From Mucilaginibacter inviolabilis (GTDB lineage: Bacteria; Bacteroidota; Bacteroidia; Sphingobacteriales; Sphingobacteriaceae): a stretch of 64,000 bases of DNA. The stretch is from NCBI RefSeq assembly GCF_011089895.1, contig NZ_JAANAT010000004.1, positions 124,001 to 188,000 on the forward strand. The letters are read 5' to 3'. A program made the translations under genes and the position numbers. The notes under the pieces are model-generated. The model saw nothing but the letters and a program-made list of their open reading frames with translations, ran no database searches and was not told where the DNA came from. Positions 17,181 through 25,548 of the stretch are shown in pieces (the first letter of the stretch is position 1; every line of letters begins with the position of its first letter).

Positions 17181-17296
17181 TTGTTGTTTAATTAATTGAT
17201 TATCAGTAAATTAAAAGTATGTAAGCCGTAAAAAGTGTAAACCCATGTAAACCCACTTTAACAAAGATAATTTATCCCGACTAGGTATAGCAGCGG

Positions 17297-17327
17297 CTTG
17301 ATAAATAGGCAATTATCCTTATATTTA
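17297..17327 (+). promoter_or_regulatory. candidate promoter of the FtsX-type permease gene
   Basis: CTTG at 17297-17300 and TATATTTA at 17320-17327 with 19 bases between them approximate the Bacteroidota -33/-7 pair, 20 bases before the ATG at 17348. Two mismatches to consensus keep confidence low. Confidence 0.3.
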
Positions 17328-17347
17328 GCCTCCAACCTTTTCAAATT

Positions 17348-19768
17348 ATGATTCGCAATATTCTATTGGTTACTTACCGCAATCTGGTAAAAAACAAAAT
17401 ATACACATTTATTAATGTAACCGGTTTGGCGCTGGGTATGGCAGCATTCATACTCATTACCGCCTTTGTGAATTTTGAAAAAAGCTTTGACCGTATACAT
17501 CCCGATGCAGCCAATATTTACCGGGTAGAGAGCCAGTTTTATCGCGGCCAAGAACTTACCGACAGCTGGCCAACCAGTACCAACGGATACGCCCCGGCCA
17601 TGAAAGCCAATTTTCCGGAGATAGCATCTTACGCCCGTATCAGCTGGGCCGGTTCTGAAAGGGTGGTCAAGTATAATAACACCAAATACCGGGAAGAGCA
17701 TGTTTGCTTTGCCGATAGTAACTTCTTTAGTTTTTTTGCCTATCCACTGGTAAAAGGCGATGCATTAACAGCGCTTAAGGAAGTGAATACCATTGTGATA
17801 TCACAATCGGCAGCAAAAAAGTATTTTGGCGATGTTGATGCGATGGGCAAATTCCTGGACGTAAGCACCCTTGGTGATAAATATCATTGTATGGTAACTG
17901 GTGTGTTCAAGGATATACCGGCTAATTCAACCATGCAGTTTAATTTTTTGATGTCCTGGAGTACCTCATCTAAGTTTGTTCAAAACTTTTGGTATCAGCA
18001 TGAAAGCTACACGTTTGTAAAATTGAACCCAGGTGCCAGCATCCAGTCGGTGGAAGCTAAATTCCCGGCACTAGCGGAACAATATAAAACTGGTCCGTCG
18101 TTAAAAGAGCTAAAGTGGACAATTAAACTTGTGCCGCTTACAGACATTCATTTAAACCCGGCCAAGCCTTATGAAATAGAGGTAAAAGGCAATCGTTTCG
18201 CGGTTAATTTTTTAAATATCATAGCCTTCATTATCCTGATGATAGCCTGTATCAACTACATTAACCTGGCAACTACCAAATCGGTCGATCGTGCACGGGA
18301 GGTAGGTATCCGTAAAGTAAGTGGGGCACATGTATCGCAATTGATCCTGCAGTTTTTGATGGAATCGGTAATTATTAATGTAGTGGCCTTGTTACTAAGC
18401 ATGGTACTGGTATTGGGTGCCCGTTACGGATTGTCGCGTTATTTATCCGATAGCAATACTTATGGTTTGTTATTTAATAGTGGCTTGCTGGTAAAAGTAA
18501 GTGCGGTGTTTTTGGGTAGCATTTTAATATCTGGTATTTATCCGGCAATGGTACTCGCCCGGTTAAAACCAATAGTAGTATTGAAAGGGCGGTTCGCGTT
18601 TTCGAAAAGCGGGATACTGCTGCGGCGGGGAATGGTGGCCTTTCAGTTTATGGCATCGGTACTGCTTATTGCGGGTACTTTTGCGGTTTACAGGCAAATT
18701 ATTTACATGAGCAGCCAAAGCACAGGTGTAAATATCAACCAAACCATCGTTATTAAAACTCCGGTAAATACCAGTAATTATGCTCAAAAAATCAATAGTT
18801 TTAAAAATACGTTACTGGGTTTTTCGGGTGTAAAGGCGGTTACGCTTTCGGGTGCTGTACCGGGCAGGGAAGTGCGCGAGTTTTTAGCCAACAGGCGTTT
18901 CGGTGCTCCAAAATCAGAAGAACGTACTTACGAAATGCTTAAAGTTGACCATGATTTTATGCAGGCATATGGCATGCAATTGATTGCCGGCAGGGCATTT
19001 GATAAGAGTCGCCCAGCAGATTCTACCGGAGTGGTGCTCAATGAATCGGCAGTAAAACAGTTTGATTTTAGCTCGCCGGAGGATGCTGTTGGGAAAAAAG
19101 TGTGGCTCGAAACAGTCGACAAGCACCCCGATGAGGTGATTGGTGTCATCAAAGATTATCATCAGCAATCGCTGCAACAAAAGTATACCCCGGTGATATT
19201 GTTTATGGACCCAGCCCTTCGATGGATACCTGCCGATTATTTTTCGGTTAAAGTGAGCCAGAACAACATGACCCAGATGGTAAATAACATCAGAAGTACC
19301 TGGAATGATAATTTCCCGGAATCGTCATTTGACTTCTTTTTCCTGGATGATTTCTATAACCGCCAGTATAACCAGGAAACACAGTTTGGGCATGTGTTTA
19401 CGCTGTTTTCATCGCTGGCTATATTTATTGCCTGTATCGGCCTGTTTGGCTTAACCGCATACTCGGCCGCGCGCCGTACCAAGGAGATAGGCGTACGTAA
19501 AGTATTAGGCGCGTCGGTACAAAGTATCATATCCTTACTTACCTGGGATGTGGTGAAGCTGATACTGGTATCAAGTCTTTTTGCTTTGCCGGTGGCTTAT
19601 ATTTTCATCAACCAGTGGCTTAATCATTACGCGTTTAAAGTGACGCTTACCTGGTGGCAGTTTGCGCTGCCGGTATTCGCGCTGGTGGTTATCGCCATAG
19701 GCACCACGTTTTATCTCACGTTCAGGGCGGCACTAACTAATCCAACATCATCTTTGAGGAATGAGTAG
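17348..19768 (+). CDS. FtsX/MacB-type ABC transporter permease
   Basis: 806 residues in two repeats. Each has a MacB-type periplasmic domain and an FtsX transmembrane block. The first runs MIRNILLVTYRNLVKNKIYT, a helix and periplasmic domain (~50-280), then FLNIIAFIILMIACINYINLATT with the AREVGIRKVSGA coupling motif. The second core is HVFTLFSSLAIFIACIGLFGLTAYSA with KEIGVRKVLGASV. This is the long Bacteroidota form with ten or so helices. Partners (ATPase, membrane-fusion protein) are not adjacent, so it is an orphan permease. Such proteins are often linked to antimicrobial peptide or macrolide efflux or to mechanotransmission; the substrate is unknown. Confidence 0.9.
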   Translation: MIRNILLVTYRNLVKNKIYTFINVTGLALGMAAFILITAFVNFEKSFDRIHPDAANIYRVESQFYRGQELTDSWPTSTNGYAPAMKANFPEIASYARISWAGSERVVKYNNTKYREEHVCFADSNFFSFFAYPLVKGDALTALKEVNTIVISQSAAKKYFGDVDAMGKFLDVSTLGDKYHCMVTGVFKDIPANSTMQFNFLMSWSTSSKFVQNFWYQHESYTFVKLNPGASIQSVEAKFPALAEQYKTGPSLKELKWTIKLVPLTDIHLNPAKPYEIEVKGNRFAVNFLNIIAFIILMIACINYINLATTKSVDRAREVGIRKVSGAHVSQLILQFLMESVIINVVALLLSMVLVLGARYGLSRYLSDSNTYGLLFNSGLLVKVSAVFLGSILISGIYPAMVLARLKPIVVLKGRFAFSKSGILLRRGMVAFQFMASVLLIAGTFAVYRQIIYMSSQSTGVNINQTIVIKTPVNTSNYAQKINSFKNTLLGFSGVKAVTLSGAVPGREVREFLANRRFGAPKSEERTYEMLKVDHDFMQAYGMQLIAGRAFDKSRPADSTGVVLNESAVKQFDFSSPEDAVGKKVWLETVDKHPDEVIGVIKDYHQQSLQQKYTPVILFMDPALRWIPADYFSVKVSQNNMTQMVNNIRSTWNDNFPESSFDFFFLDDFYNRQYNQETQFGHVFTLFSSLAIFIACIGLFGLTAYSAARRTKEIGVRKVLGASVQSIISLLTWDVVKLILVSSLFALPVAYIFINQWLNHYAFKVTLTWWQFALPVFALVVIAIGTTFYLTFRAALTNPTSSLRNE

Positions 19769-19791
19769 TCTTAAATAGAGAGGATAAAAAA

Positions 19792-19870
19792 GGTGTCATG
19801 CTGAGCTCAGTCGAAGCATGGTGGGCAGGCCTCTGAGCTCGCCTCTTCGACGGAGCTCTGGGTGACAGCC
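19792..19870. repeat. REP-like palindromic element, copy 1
   Basis: GGTGTCATGCTGAGCTCAGT and GAAGCATGG on one side, CTTCGACGGAGCTCTGGGTG and ACAGCC on the other, forming an imperfect hairpin. Two more copies with the same words lie at 58.9 and 63.4 kb. Conserved, palindromic and intergenic: a dispersed REP-type sequence. Confidence 0.8.
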
Positions 19871-19879
19871 CCTGTTTTG

Positions 19880-19887
19880 TATATTTG
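19880..19887 (+). promoter_or_regulatory. perfect-consensus -7 box before the GNAT gene
   Basis: TATATTTG matches TAnnTTTG exactly, 16 bases before the ATG at 19904. The position of a -33 box would fall inside the REP-like element just upstream. The mRNA leader would be about ten bases. Confidence 0.4.
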
Positions 19888-19903
19888 AATACATTATAAT
19901 ACT

Positions 19904-20434
19904 ATGTCCAACATCAAAATAAAACCATTAAGCAGTACGCCGGAAACCATTATAGCGCTGAGCGATATGCTGATTGAAGTGGTAGCCAACGGCGGTTCGG
20001 TGGGTTTTATGCATCCTTTAAGTCCGGCCGAGGCTAATAGCTTTTGGACAAGTTGTTTGGCTGCTGCTGATCGCGGTGAGCGCATCATCCTTGGTGCTTT
20101 TGATGGCAATGAAGTGGTAGCCACAGTAACCCTGTTGCTTAACCTGCCGCCCAACCAGCCGCATCGCGCCGAAATAGCCAAAATGATGACCCGCATTAAC
20201 TACCGCGGCAAAGGTATAGCCAAAGCCTTATTGCAGGCAGCCGAACGGCTGGCCGTTGAGCACGGACGTAGCCTATTAGTGCTCGATACCGCCCAGGACG
20301 AAGGCGCTTCCGGCCTGTACGAAAAACAAGGGTTTACTTTAACCGGTATCATTCCCGATTATGCCCTGAAACCACACGGCGGTTTAACCGCTACTATGAT
20401 TTACTGGAAGCGGATTGGTCCAGGTATAGTTTAA
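19904..20434 (+). CDS. GNAT family N-acetyltransferase
   Basis: 176 residues with the GNAT core: a substrate-side N-terminal half (SVGFMHPLSPAEANSFWTSC), then AEIAKMMTRINYRGKGIAKALLQAAERLA, which carries the acetyl-CoA pyrophosphate loop (R-G-K-G-I-A). LLVLDTAQDEGASGLYEKQGFT follows, the usual beta-bulge and C-terminal motif. It acetylates an amine of an unknown small molecule or protein using acetyl-CoA. The gene stands alone after a REP-like element. Confidence 0.88.
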   Translation: MSNIKIKPLSSTPETIIALSDMLIEVVANGGSVGFMHPLSPAEANSFWTSCLAAADRGERIILGAFDGNEVVATVTLLLNLPPNQPHRAEIAKMMTRINYRGKGIAKALLQAAERLAVEHGRSLLVLDTAQDEGASGLYEKQGFTLTGIIPDYALKPHGGLTATMIYWKRIGPGIV

Positions 20435-20449
20435 AGCGCTGTAGATTTT

Positions 20450-20890
20450 TGAAAGCCATGGCCTGTGTGATTCCCTCCTTCGGGAGGGTAGGTTTATACA
20501 TGATGTATGTCGCATAAACCCAAAAAGAAGCGCTAAGGAGATTATTTCTTTTTCCCGTCAGCAGATAAGCTTCGGGCGAAAGCGGGCAGAACGATGCGAG
20601 CCTGTGCGGATGCGGGGCATAGCAAGTTTTGCAGAAGCATGGGGCTTTGTGTGAACGAAGTTGGGCAAATAATTGCAGCCCGTGGTTCTGCGCGCTTTGT
20701 AGGGCAGAGGCCAAGAGCGTAAAGAAGCATTTCTGCTGACTTGATTTTTGGTTACTTTTCATCAAGGAAAAGTAACTGGCCCTCCCGCGGCCAGGAGCGG
20801 GTATGCGCCATACAAACCGACTATTAGATCCTTCGTTCCTCAGGATGACAAAATTTATCGTACCTCTCCCGTGGGGAGGGAACTAATCAG
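20450..20890. repeat. composite dispersed intergenic repeat
   Basis: The 613-base gap 20435-21047 has no convincing gene. It contains short palindromes of the CCCTCC-TTCG-GGAGGG type (around 20474-20491 and again near 20865-20880) and a ~250-base block (20560-20790) with a GC-rich, protein-like composition open on both strands, ending in TTGGTTACTTTTCATCAAGG and AAAAGTAAC. I recognise this style as a repeat seen between genes in many bacteria, but I cannot confirm that without a search. Open frames here (for example minus strand 20394-20765) lack any domain signature. Confidence 0.4.
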
Positions 20891-21047
20891 TCTCACTATT
20901 CCTGTCTTTGCTCCTTGCTCTCCAAATCCTTACTCCCCCATAAACCCATGCCAAAAAAGCTTAACACTTTGACGATTTTGGGATAACTATTTAAAGCCAA
21001 ACCTTATTTCTTTGTATTACCAATTTAACCAGCTTTATAAGATAGCT

Positions 21048-21380
21048 ATGGCCCACAGATACTGTTTAACACTTGATTTGGTTGATGATGAAACCCTGAT
21101 TGCCGGGTACGAAAAATATCACGAAGCCATCTGGCCCGAGATCCGTAAAAGCATCGTTGATTCGGGTATCACCAGCATGGAGATCTATCGTTTTGATGTG
21201 CGCTTGTTTATGATCATGGAAACCGATGACAGCTTCAGCTTTGAGCGAAAAGCCGCCGCGGATGCCGCCAATGTAAAAGTACAGGAATGGGAAACCCTCA
21301 TGTGGAAATACCAGCAACCGGTAAAAGGAGCGCTGAATGGTGAAAAATGGGTTTTGATGGATAAAATATTTGCCTTGTAA
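21048..21380 (+). CDS. L-rhamnose/L-fucose mutarotase family protein
   Basis: 110 residues from ATG 21048; a TTG at 21012 would add twelve unsupported residues. It matches the ~105-residue RhaM/DUF718 family: YCLTLDLVDDETLIAGYEKYHEAIWPEI with the conserved His, SGITSMEIYRFDVRLFMIMET, and the late EWETLMWKYQQPV. The family interconverts alpha and beta pyranose anomers of 6-deoxyhexoses in the cytoplasm. Being first in a run of fucose genes, just 21 bases before a GH29 fucosidase, it is better read here as an L-fucose mutarotase, as in the analogous Campylobacter and Xanthomonas clusters. That substrate call is from context. Confidence 0.85.
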   Translation: MAHRYCLTLDLVDDETLIAGYEKYHEAIWPEIRKSIVDSGITSMEIYRFDVRLFMIMETDDSFSFERKAAADAANVKVQEWETLMWKYQQPVKGALNGEKWVLMDKIFAL

Positions 21381-21401
21381 CCAATTCAAATTAAATAAAT
21401 T

Positions 21402-22754
21402 ATGCTTAAGAGAACTCAATTGCTATTCGCGCTGGTGCTCCTGTCTTTCTCACCGGTGTTCGCGCAAAAAATGATCGGTACCGAAACCGATGCCCAGAAA
21501 CAAAAACGTATGGAATGGTGGACAGACGACCGTTTTGGGATGTTTATTCACTGGGGTCTGTACTCCGGTGCGGCCAGGCACGAATGGGTAAAGCATAATG
21601 AAAAGATTGATAACGCCGGCTACCAAAAATATTTCGACCAGTTTAACCCTGATCTGTTCGATCCGCAAAAATGGGCCAAGCAGGCCAAAGCAGCAGGTAT
21701 GAAATACGCGGTGCTTACTACTAAACACCACGAAGGTTTTTGCCTTTTCGACTCTAAATTTACCGATTACAAAGCACCCAATACCAAAGCCAAACGCGAC
21801 CTGGTACGTGAGTATGTAGATGCTTTCCGTGCGCAGGGTCTTAAAGTAGGTTTTTATTATTCCCTGCTTGATTGGCACCATCCGGATTATACTATCGACG
21901 AGATTCACCCACAATCGCCAAAAGATAAAAGCGACGCCTCCTACGCCGCTTTAAACAAGAACCGCGACATGGCCAAATATCGCCAGTACATGCGTAACCA
22001 GATCACCGAGCTGTTAACTAAATATGGTAAAATTGATATTCTTTGGCTCGATTTTTCGTTCCCGCGTAAAGATGGTCACGGAAAAGGTAAGGATGAATGG
22101 GGCTCTGTGGAGTTGTTAAAACTGATCCGTAAATTACAGCCGGGTATCATTGTAGATAACCGTTTGAACCTGGAAGAATATAAAGATGGCGCCGATTTTG
22201 AAACCCCGGAGCAGGTGAGCACTGCCGAACTGGCCAAATACCGTGGCAAAACCTGGGAAACCTGTCAAACTTTTTCTGGTTCATGGGGTTATTACCGCGA
22301 CGAAAATACCTGGAAAACACACCGTCAGCTGCTCGATCTGTTGATTACTTCAACCAGTAATGGTGGTAACCTGATATTGAACGTTGGCCCAACCGCCCGT
22401 GGGGAATTTGACTACCGCGCAACCAATGCGCTGGACAGCCTGAGCCATTGGATGCATGCCAACAATCAGTCTATTTATAACTGTACCTTTGCACCCGATA
22501 GCTATAAGATACCAGAAGGTACTAAACTAACGTATAATAAAGTGAACGGCCGTTTATACGTGCATGTGTTTGATTACCCTAAAGATGGCAAATTAACCTT
22601 GCCGGGCTATAATGGCAAAATTAAATACGCGCAGTTTTTAAATGATCATTCAGAGCTTTTAAGTAAAGCTGCAGGTCAGGATGTAGAATTAACCCTGCCT
22701 GTTAAAAAACCAAATTACGAAATACCGGTAATTGAATTAACCTTAGTAAATTAA
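21402..22754 (+). CDS. alpha-L-fucosidase, GH29, secreted
   Basis: 450 residues with signal peptide (MLKRTQLLFALVLLSFSPVFAQ). GH29 landmarks: WWTDDRFGMFIHWGLYSGAA near the mature start, AVLTTKHHEGFCLFDSKFTDY with the paired His, KVGFYYSLLDWHHPDY, and GKIDILWLDFSFP where Asp217 is the expected nucleophile. TSTSNGGNLILNVGPTARGEF follows. It releases terminal L-fucose from glycans in the periplasm with retention. A C-terminal beta-domain (~360-450) completes the usual architecture. It is encoded with the enzymes that break L-fucose down, which supports the call. Confidence 0.95.
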   Translation: MLKRTQLLFALVLLSFSPVFAQKMIGTETDAQKQKRMEWWTDDRFGMFIHWGLYSGAARHEWVKHNEKIDNAGYQKYFDQFNPDLFDPQKWAKQAKAAGMKYAVLTTKHHEGFCLFDSKFTDYKAPNTKAKRDLVREYVDAFRAQGLKVGFYYSLLDWHHPDYTIDEIHPQSPKDKSDASYAALNKNRDMAKYRQYMRNQITELLTKYGKIDILWLDFSFPRKDGHGKGKDEWGSVELLKLIRKLQPGIIVDNRLNLEEYKDGADFETPEQVSTAELAKYRGKTWETCQTFSGSWGYYRDENTWKTHRQLLDLLITSTSNGGNLILNVGPTARGEFDYRATNALDSLSHWMHANNQSIYNCTFAPDSYKIPEGTKLTYNKVNGRLYVHVFDYPKDGKLTLPGYNGKIKYAQFLNDHSELLSKAAGQDVELTLPVKKPNYEIPVIELTLVN

Positions 22755-22829
22755 GGTAACAGAATTCGGATAAGCCCCCTAATCGTAAAGTTTAGTGTTT
22801 CGGATTTAGAGTTTAGAATTTAGGATATA

Positions 22830-24491
22830 ATGTCAATACAAAAAGAAACATTTTTAAGGATACACCCGCATGATAATGTGCTGGTAGCCCTGCAAAACCT
22901 GGAGCAGGGAACACAGATCACTTTTGAGGGTAACACCTTTACTTTAGCCGATCGTATTGCCGCGAAACATAAATTCGCGATCAATGAACTAAAATCCGGT
23001 CAGGAAATTTATATGTATGGCGTACTGGTAGGTAAAACTACCAGTACTATACCACAAGGAGGTTTGCTGAGCACGCAAAATGTGCACCACGCCTCTGACG
23101 GTTTTCGCCTGGGCGAGCGCAAATTAAAATGGCACCAGCCCGATACCAGTAAGTTTGAAGCTAAAACATTTAATGGCTACCATCGGGCCGATGGCTCCGT
23201 AGGTACTGCCAATTATTGGATAGTGGTGCCGCTTGTATTTTGCGAAAACCGGAATATTAATGTATTGAAGGAAGCCTTGGTTGATAAACTGGGTTACAAA
23301 AAGGCCAAAAGCTATGAGGGAGATGTAGAGCAGCTGATGGAACTTTACCAGGCGGGTAAATCTGTTGAAGAAATATTGAATGCCGATATCCAGGCATCTG
23401 CAGAAAAAGCAGATTCCAAGCGCCTTTTCAAAAATATCGACGGTATTAAATTTCTGAACCATAGCATGGGCTGCGGCGGTACCAAAGATGATTCGGATGC
23501 ACTTTGCGGACTAATAGCCGGGTATATCACCCACCCCAACGTAGCCGGGGCAACGGTTTTGAGCTTGGGCTGTCAGCACGCGCAGGTAAGCATTTTACAA
23601 GCCGAGATTGCGAAACGCGATCCCAACTTCAGCAAACCAATGGTAGTATTGGAGCAGCAAAAGGTAGGCACCGAGAGCGAATTGCTGAAGCAGGCGCTGA
23701 AACAAACCTTTGCCGGTTTGGTACAGGCCAACCAAAATCAGCGCCAGCCAGCGCCATTATCCAAACTTTGTATTGGTATGGAATGCGGCGGTTCTGATGG
23801 ATTTTCGGGTATTTCGGCGAACCCGGCATTGGGTTATGTGTCCGATTTGCTGGTAACTATGGGCGGTTCGGTGATACTATCAGAGTTTCCGGAGCTTTGC
23901 GGTGTGGAGCAGGAACTGAGTGATCGTTGTGTGGATGAAGAAACCGCCAATCGCTTTATGCAACTGATGACCACCTATAACGCCCGTGCCGAGGCAGATG
24001 GTTCTGGCTTTTACGCCAACCCATCACCCGGTAATATCCGCGATGGTTTAATTACCGATGCTATTAAATCGGCAGGAGCAGCTAAAAAAGGCGGTACATC
24101 GCCGGTAACAGCGGTATTGGATTATCCCGAAAAGGTAACCAAGCCCGGGCTAAATCTATTGTGCACTCCAGGCAGCGATGTGGAAAGTACTACAGCCGAA
24201 GTAGGCTCAGGCGCTAATATCGTGTTGTTTACTACCGGTTTGGGCACACCTACGGGAAACCCGATCACTCCGGTAGTAAAATTATCAACCAATACGGCTA
24301 TGTTTGAACGTATGCCGGATATTATCGATATTAACTGCGGAACCATCATCGAAGGGGATGAAACCATTCAGCAGGCCGGTGAACGTATATTAAACTACGT
24401 GATCCAATTAGCCAGTGGTGAGGTTGAACCCAAATCGGTAAAACTGGGCCAGGATGATTTTATACCCTGGAAAAGAGGGGTGTCGTTGTAA
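22830..24491 (+). CDS. UxaA family sugar-acid dehydratase (probable L-fuconate dehydratase)
   Basis: 553 residues in the UxaA/GarD-type form. An N-terminal SAF domain (~5-90; IHPHDNVLVALQNLEQGT) precedes a UxaA catalytic region with HRADGSVGTANYWIVVP, LNHSMGCGG, VLSLGCQHAQV, GMECGGSDGFSGISANPALG and INCGTIIEGDET. The repeated conserved Cys/His residues fit an iron-dependent active site. The family dehydrates altronate or galactarate to 2-keto-3-deoxy acids. Placed among fucosidase, mutarotase and lactonase genes it most likely dehydrates L-fuconate; Campylobacter jejuni uses a UxaA-type protein in its fucose locus in the same way. The exact substrate is inferred. Confidence 0.85.
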   Translation: MSIQKETFLRIHPHDNVLVALQNLEQGTQITFEGNTFTLADRIAAKHKFAINELKSGQEIYMYGVLVGKTTSTIPQGGLLSTQNVHHASDGFRLGERKLKWHQPDTSKFEAKTFNGYHRADGSVGTANYWIVVPLVFCENRNINVLKEALVDKLGYKKAKSYEGDVEQLMELYQAGKSVEEILNADIQASAEKADSKRLFKNIDGIKFLNHSMGCGGTKDDSDALCGLIAGYITHPNVAGATVLSLGCQHAQVSILQAEIAKRDPNFSKPMVVLEQQKVGTESELLKQALKQTFAGLVQANQNQRQPAPLSKLCIGMECGGSDGFSGISANPALGYVSDLLVTMGGSVILSEFPELCGVEQELSDRCVDEETANRFMQLMTTYNARAEADGSGFYANPSPGNIRDGLITDAIKSAGAAKKGGTSPVTAVLDYPEKVTKPGLNLLCTPGSDVESTTAEVGSGANIVLFTTGLGTPTGNPITPVVKLSTNTAMFERMPDIIDINCGTIIEGDETIQQAGERILNYVIQLASGEVEPKSVKLGQDDFIPWKRGVSL

Positions 24492-24500
24492 AAGCCTCAC

Positions 24501-24664
24501 CCTCTCCTGAAGGAGAGGACTTTAGGATAAAAGATGATTATGCTATCCGAAGTCTCTGACTTCGGATCATTATGCTGGTAGTTTACAACTACCGGATGCC
24601 TGACCAAATGTTTCTGTAGTCTGAAGACTACGGGCATATTGGTTCGAAGCCAGAGACTTCGAAC
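24501..24664. repeat. chain of five perfect short hairpins between fucose genes
   Basis: CCTCTCCT-GA-AGGAGAGG (24501-24518); ATCCGAAGTC-TCT-GACTTCGGAT (24545-24567); GGTAGTT-TAC-AACTACC (24577-24593); GTAGTCT-GA-AGACTAC (24616-24631); GTTCGAAG with CTTCGAAC (24642-24664). The second and fifth share the CGAAG...CTTCG core. The chain interrupts the run of same-strand fucose genes. It looks like clustered REP-type sequences; it could lower readthrough to the dehydrogenase gene. A further IR-like word (CACCCTTTAGGGGGAG) sits just before the next ATG. Confidence 0.7.
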
Positions 24665-24757
24665 AGCGCAAGGAGCTGAAAATATAGATACTAACTATTT
24701 AAATAACCAATAAAACAAAAAAGTCTCACCCTTTAGGGGGAGATTGAGAGGGGGCTT

Positions 24758-25522
24758 ATGTTTAAACTAACCAATAAATCGGTAGTGATCACAGGCGGAG
24801 GCAGCGGCATAGGTAAAGCCATGTCGGTATTGTTTGCACAACAAGGTGCTACCGTTCATATCATCGAACTAAATGACAAGGCCGCGGCCGAAACCGTAAG
24901 CGAAATTGAAGCAGCTGGCGGAAAAGGTATTGGCTACGCCTGCGATGTAAGCAATCAGCAGCAGGTGGTGGATACTTTTAATAAGATCGGTAAGATCGAT
25001 ATACTGGTCAATAACGCAGGTATAGCCCATGTTGGCAGGGCCGATAATACCAGCACCGAAGATTTTGAACGTGTATTTAACGTAAACGTAAAAGGTGCTT
25101 ACAATTGCCTTTTCGCGGTGATTCCTGCGTTAAAAGCCAATGGTGGCGGCGTAATATTGAATACCGCATCAATAGCGGCTAGTGTGGGTATTACTGACAG
25201 GTTTGCTTACTCCATGAGCAAAGGCGCCATACATGCCATGACGCTTTCTGTAGCGCGCGATTACTTGCATGATAATATCAGGTGTAACTGTATTTCGCCG
25301 GCGCGTATCCATACGCCATTTGTAGATGGTTTTATCGCCAAAAACTACGCTGGTAAAGAGGAGGAGATATTTGAAAAGCTGTCCAAAAGCCAGCCTATCG
25401 GCCGCATGGGTCGATCCGAAGAAGTAGCAGCCTTGGCCTTATATCTCTGCTCGGATGAAGCTGGTTTTATCACCGGTACCGATTATCCTATCGATGGCGG
25501 ATTTATCACTTTGAATAACTAA
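24758..25522 (+). CDS. SDR family dehydrogenase of the L-fucose pathway
   Basis: 254 residues, classical short-chain dehydrogenase: TGGGSGIGKA cofactor loop, DVSNQQQ, LVNNAGIA, catalytic Ser138, Tyr151 and Lys155 (YSMSK), and a C-terminal FITGTDYPIDGG. An acidic residue after the second strand (HIIELND) favours NAD+. In the non-phosphorylating fucose route two SDR steps exist: L-fucose to L-fuconolactone, and 2-keto-3-deoxy-L-fuconate to the 2,4-diketo acid. Only one SDR gene is present here, so it serves one step, or conceivably both; the FAH-type hydrolase next door makes the second step attractive. It lies 26 bases before that hydrolase gene. Confidence 0.88.
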   Translation: MFKLTNKSVVITGGGSGIGKAMSVLFAQQGATVHIIELNDKAAAETVSEIEAAGGKGIGYACDVSNQQQVVDTFNKIGKIDILVNNAGIAHVGRADNTSTEDFERVFNVNVKGAYNCLFAVIPALKANGGGVILNTASIAASVGITDRFAYSMSKGAIHAMTLSVARDYLHDNIRCNCISPARIHTPFVDGFIAKNYAGKEEEIFEKLSKSQPIGRMGRSEEVAALALYLCSDEAGFITGTDYPIDGGFITLNN

Positions 25523-25548
25523 CCTTTAAAAAACAATACTACAACAAT

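Noticed and set aside
20394..20765. Minus-strand open frame of 123 codons
   Set aside because: It overlaps the end of the GNAT gene and runs through a repeat block; its composition is compatible with repeat sequence and it shows no domain.
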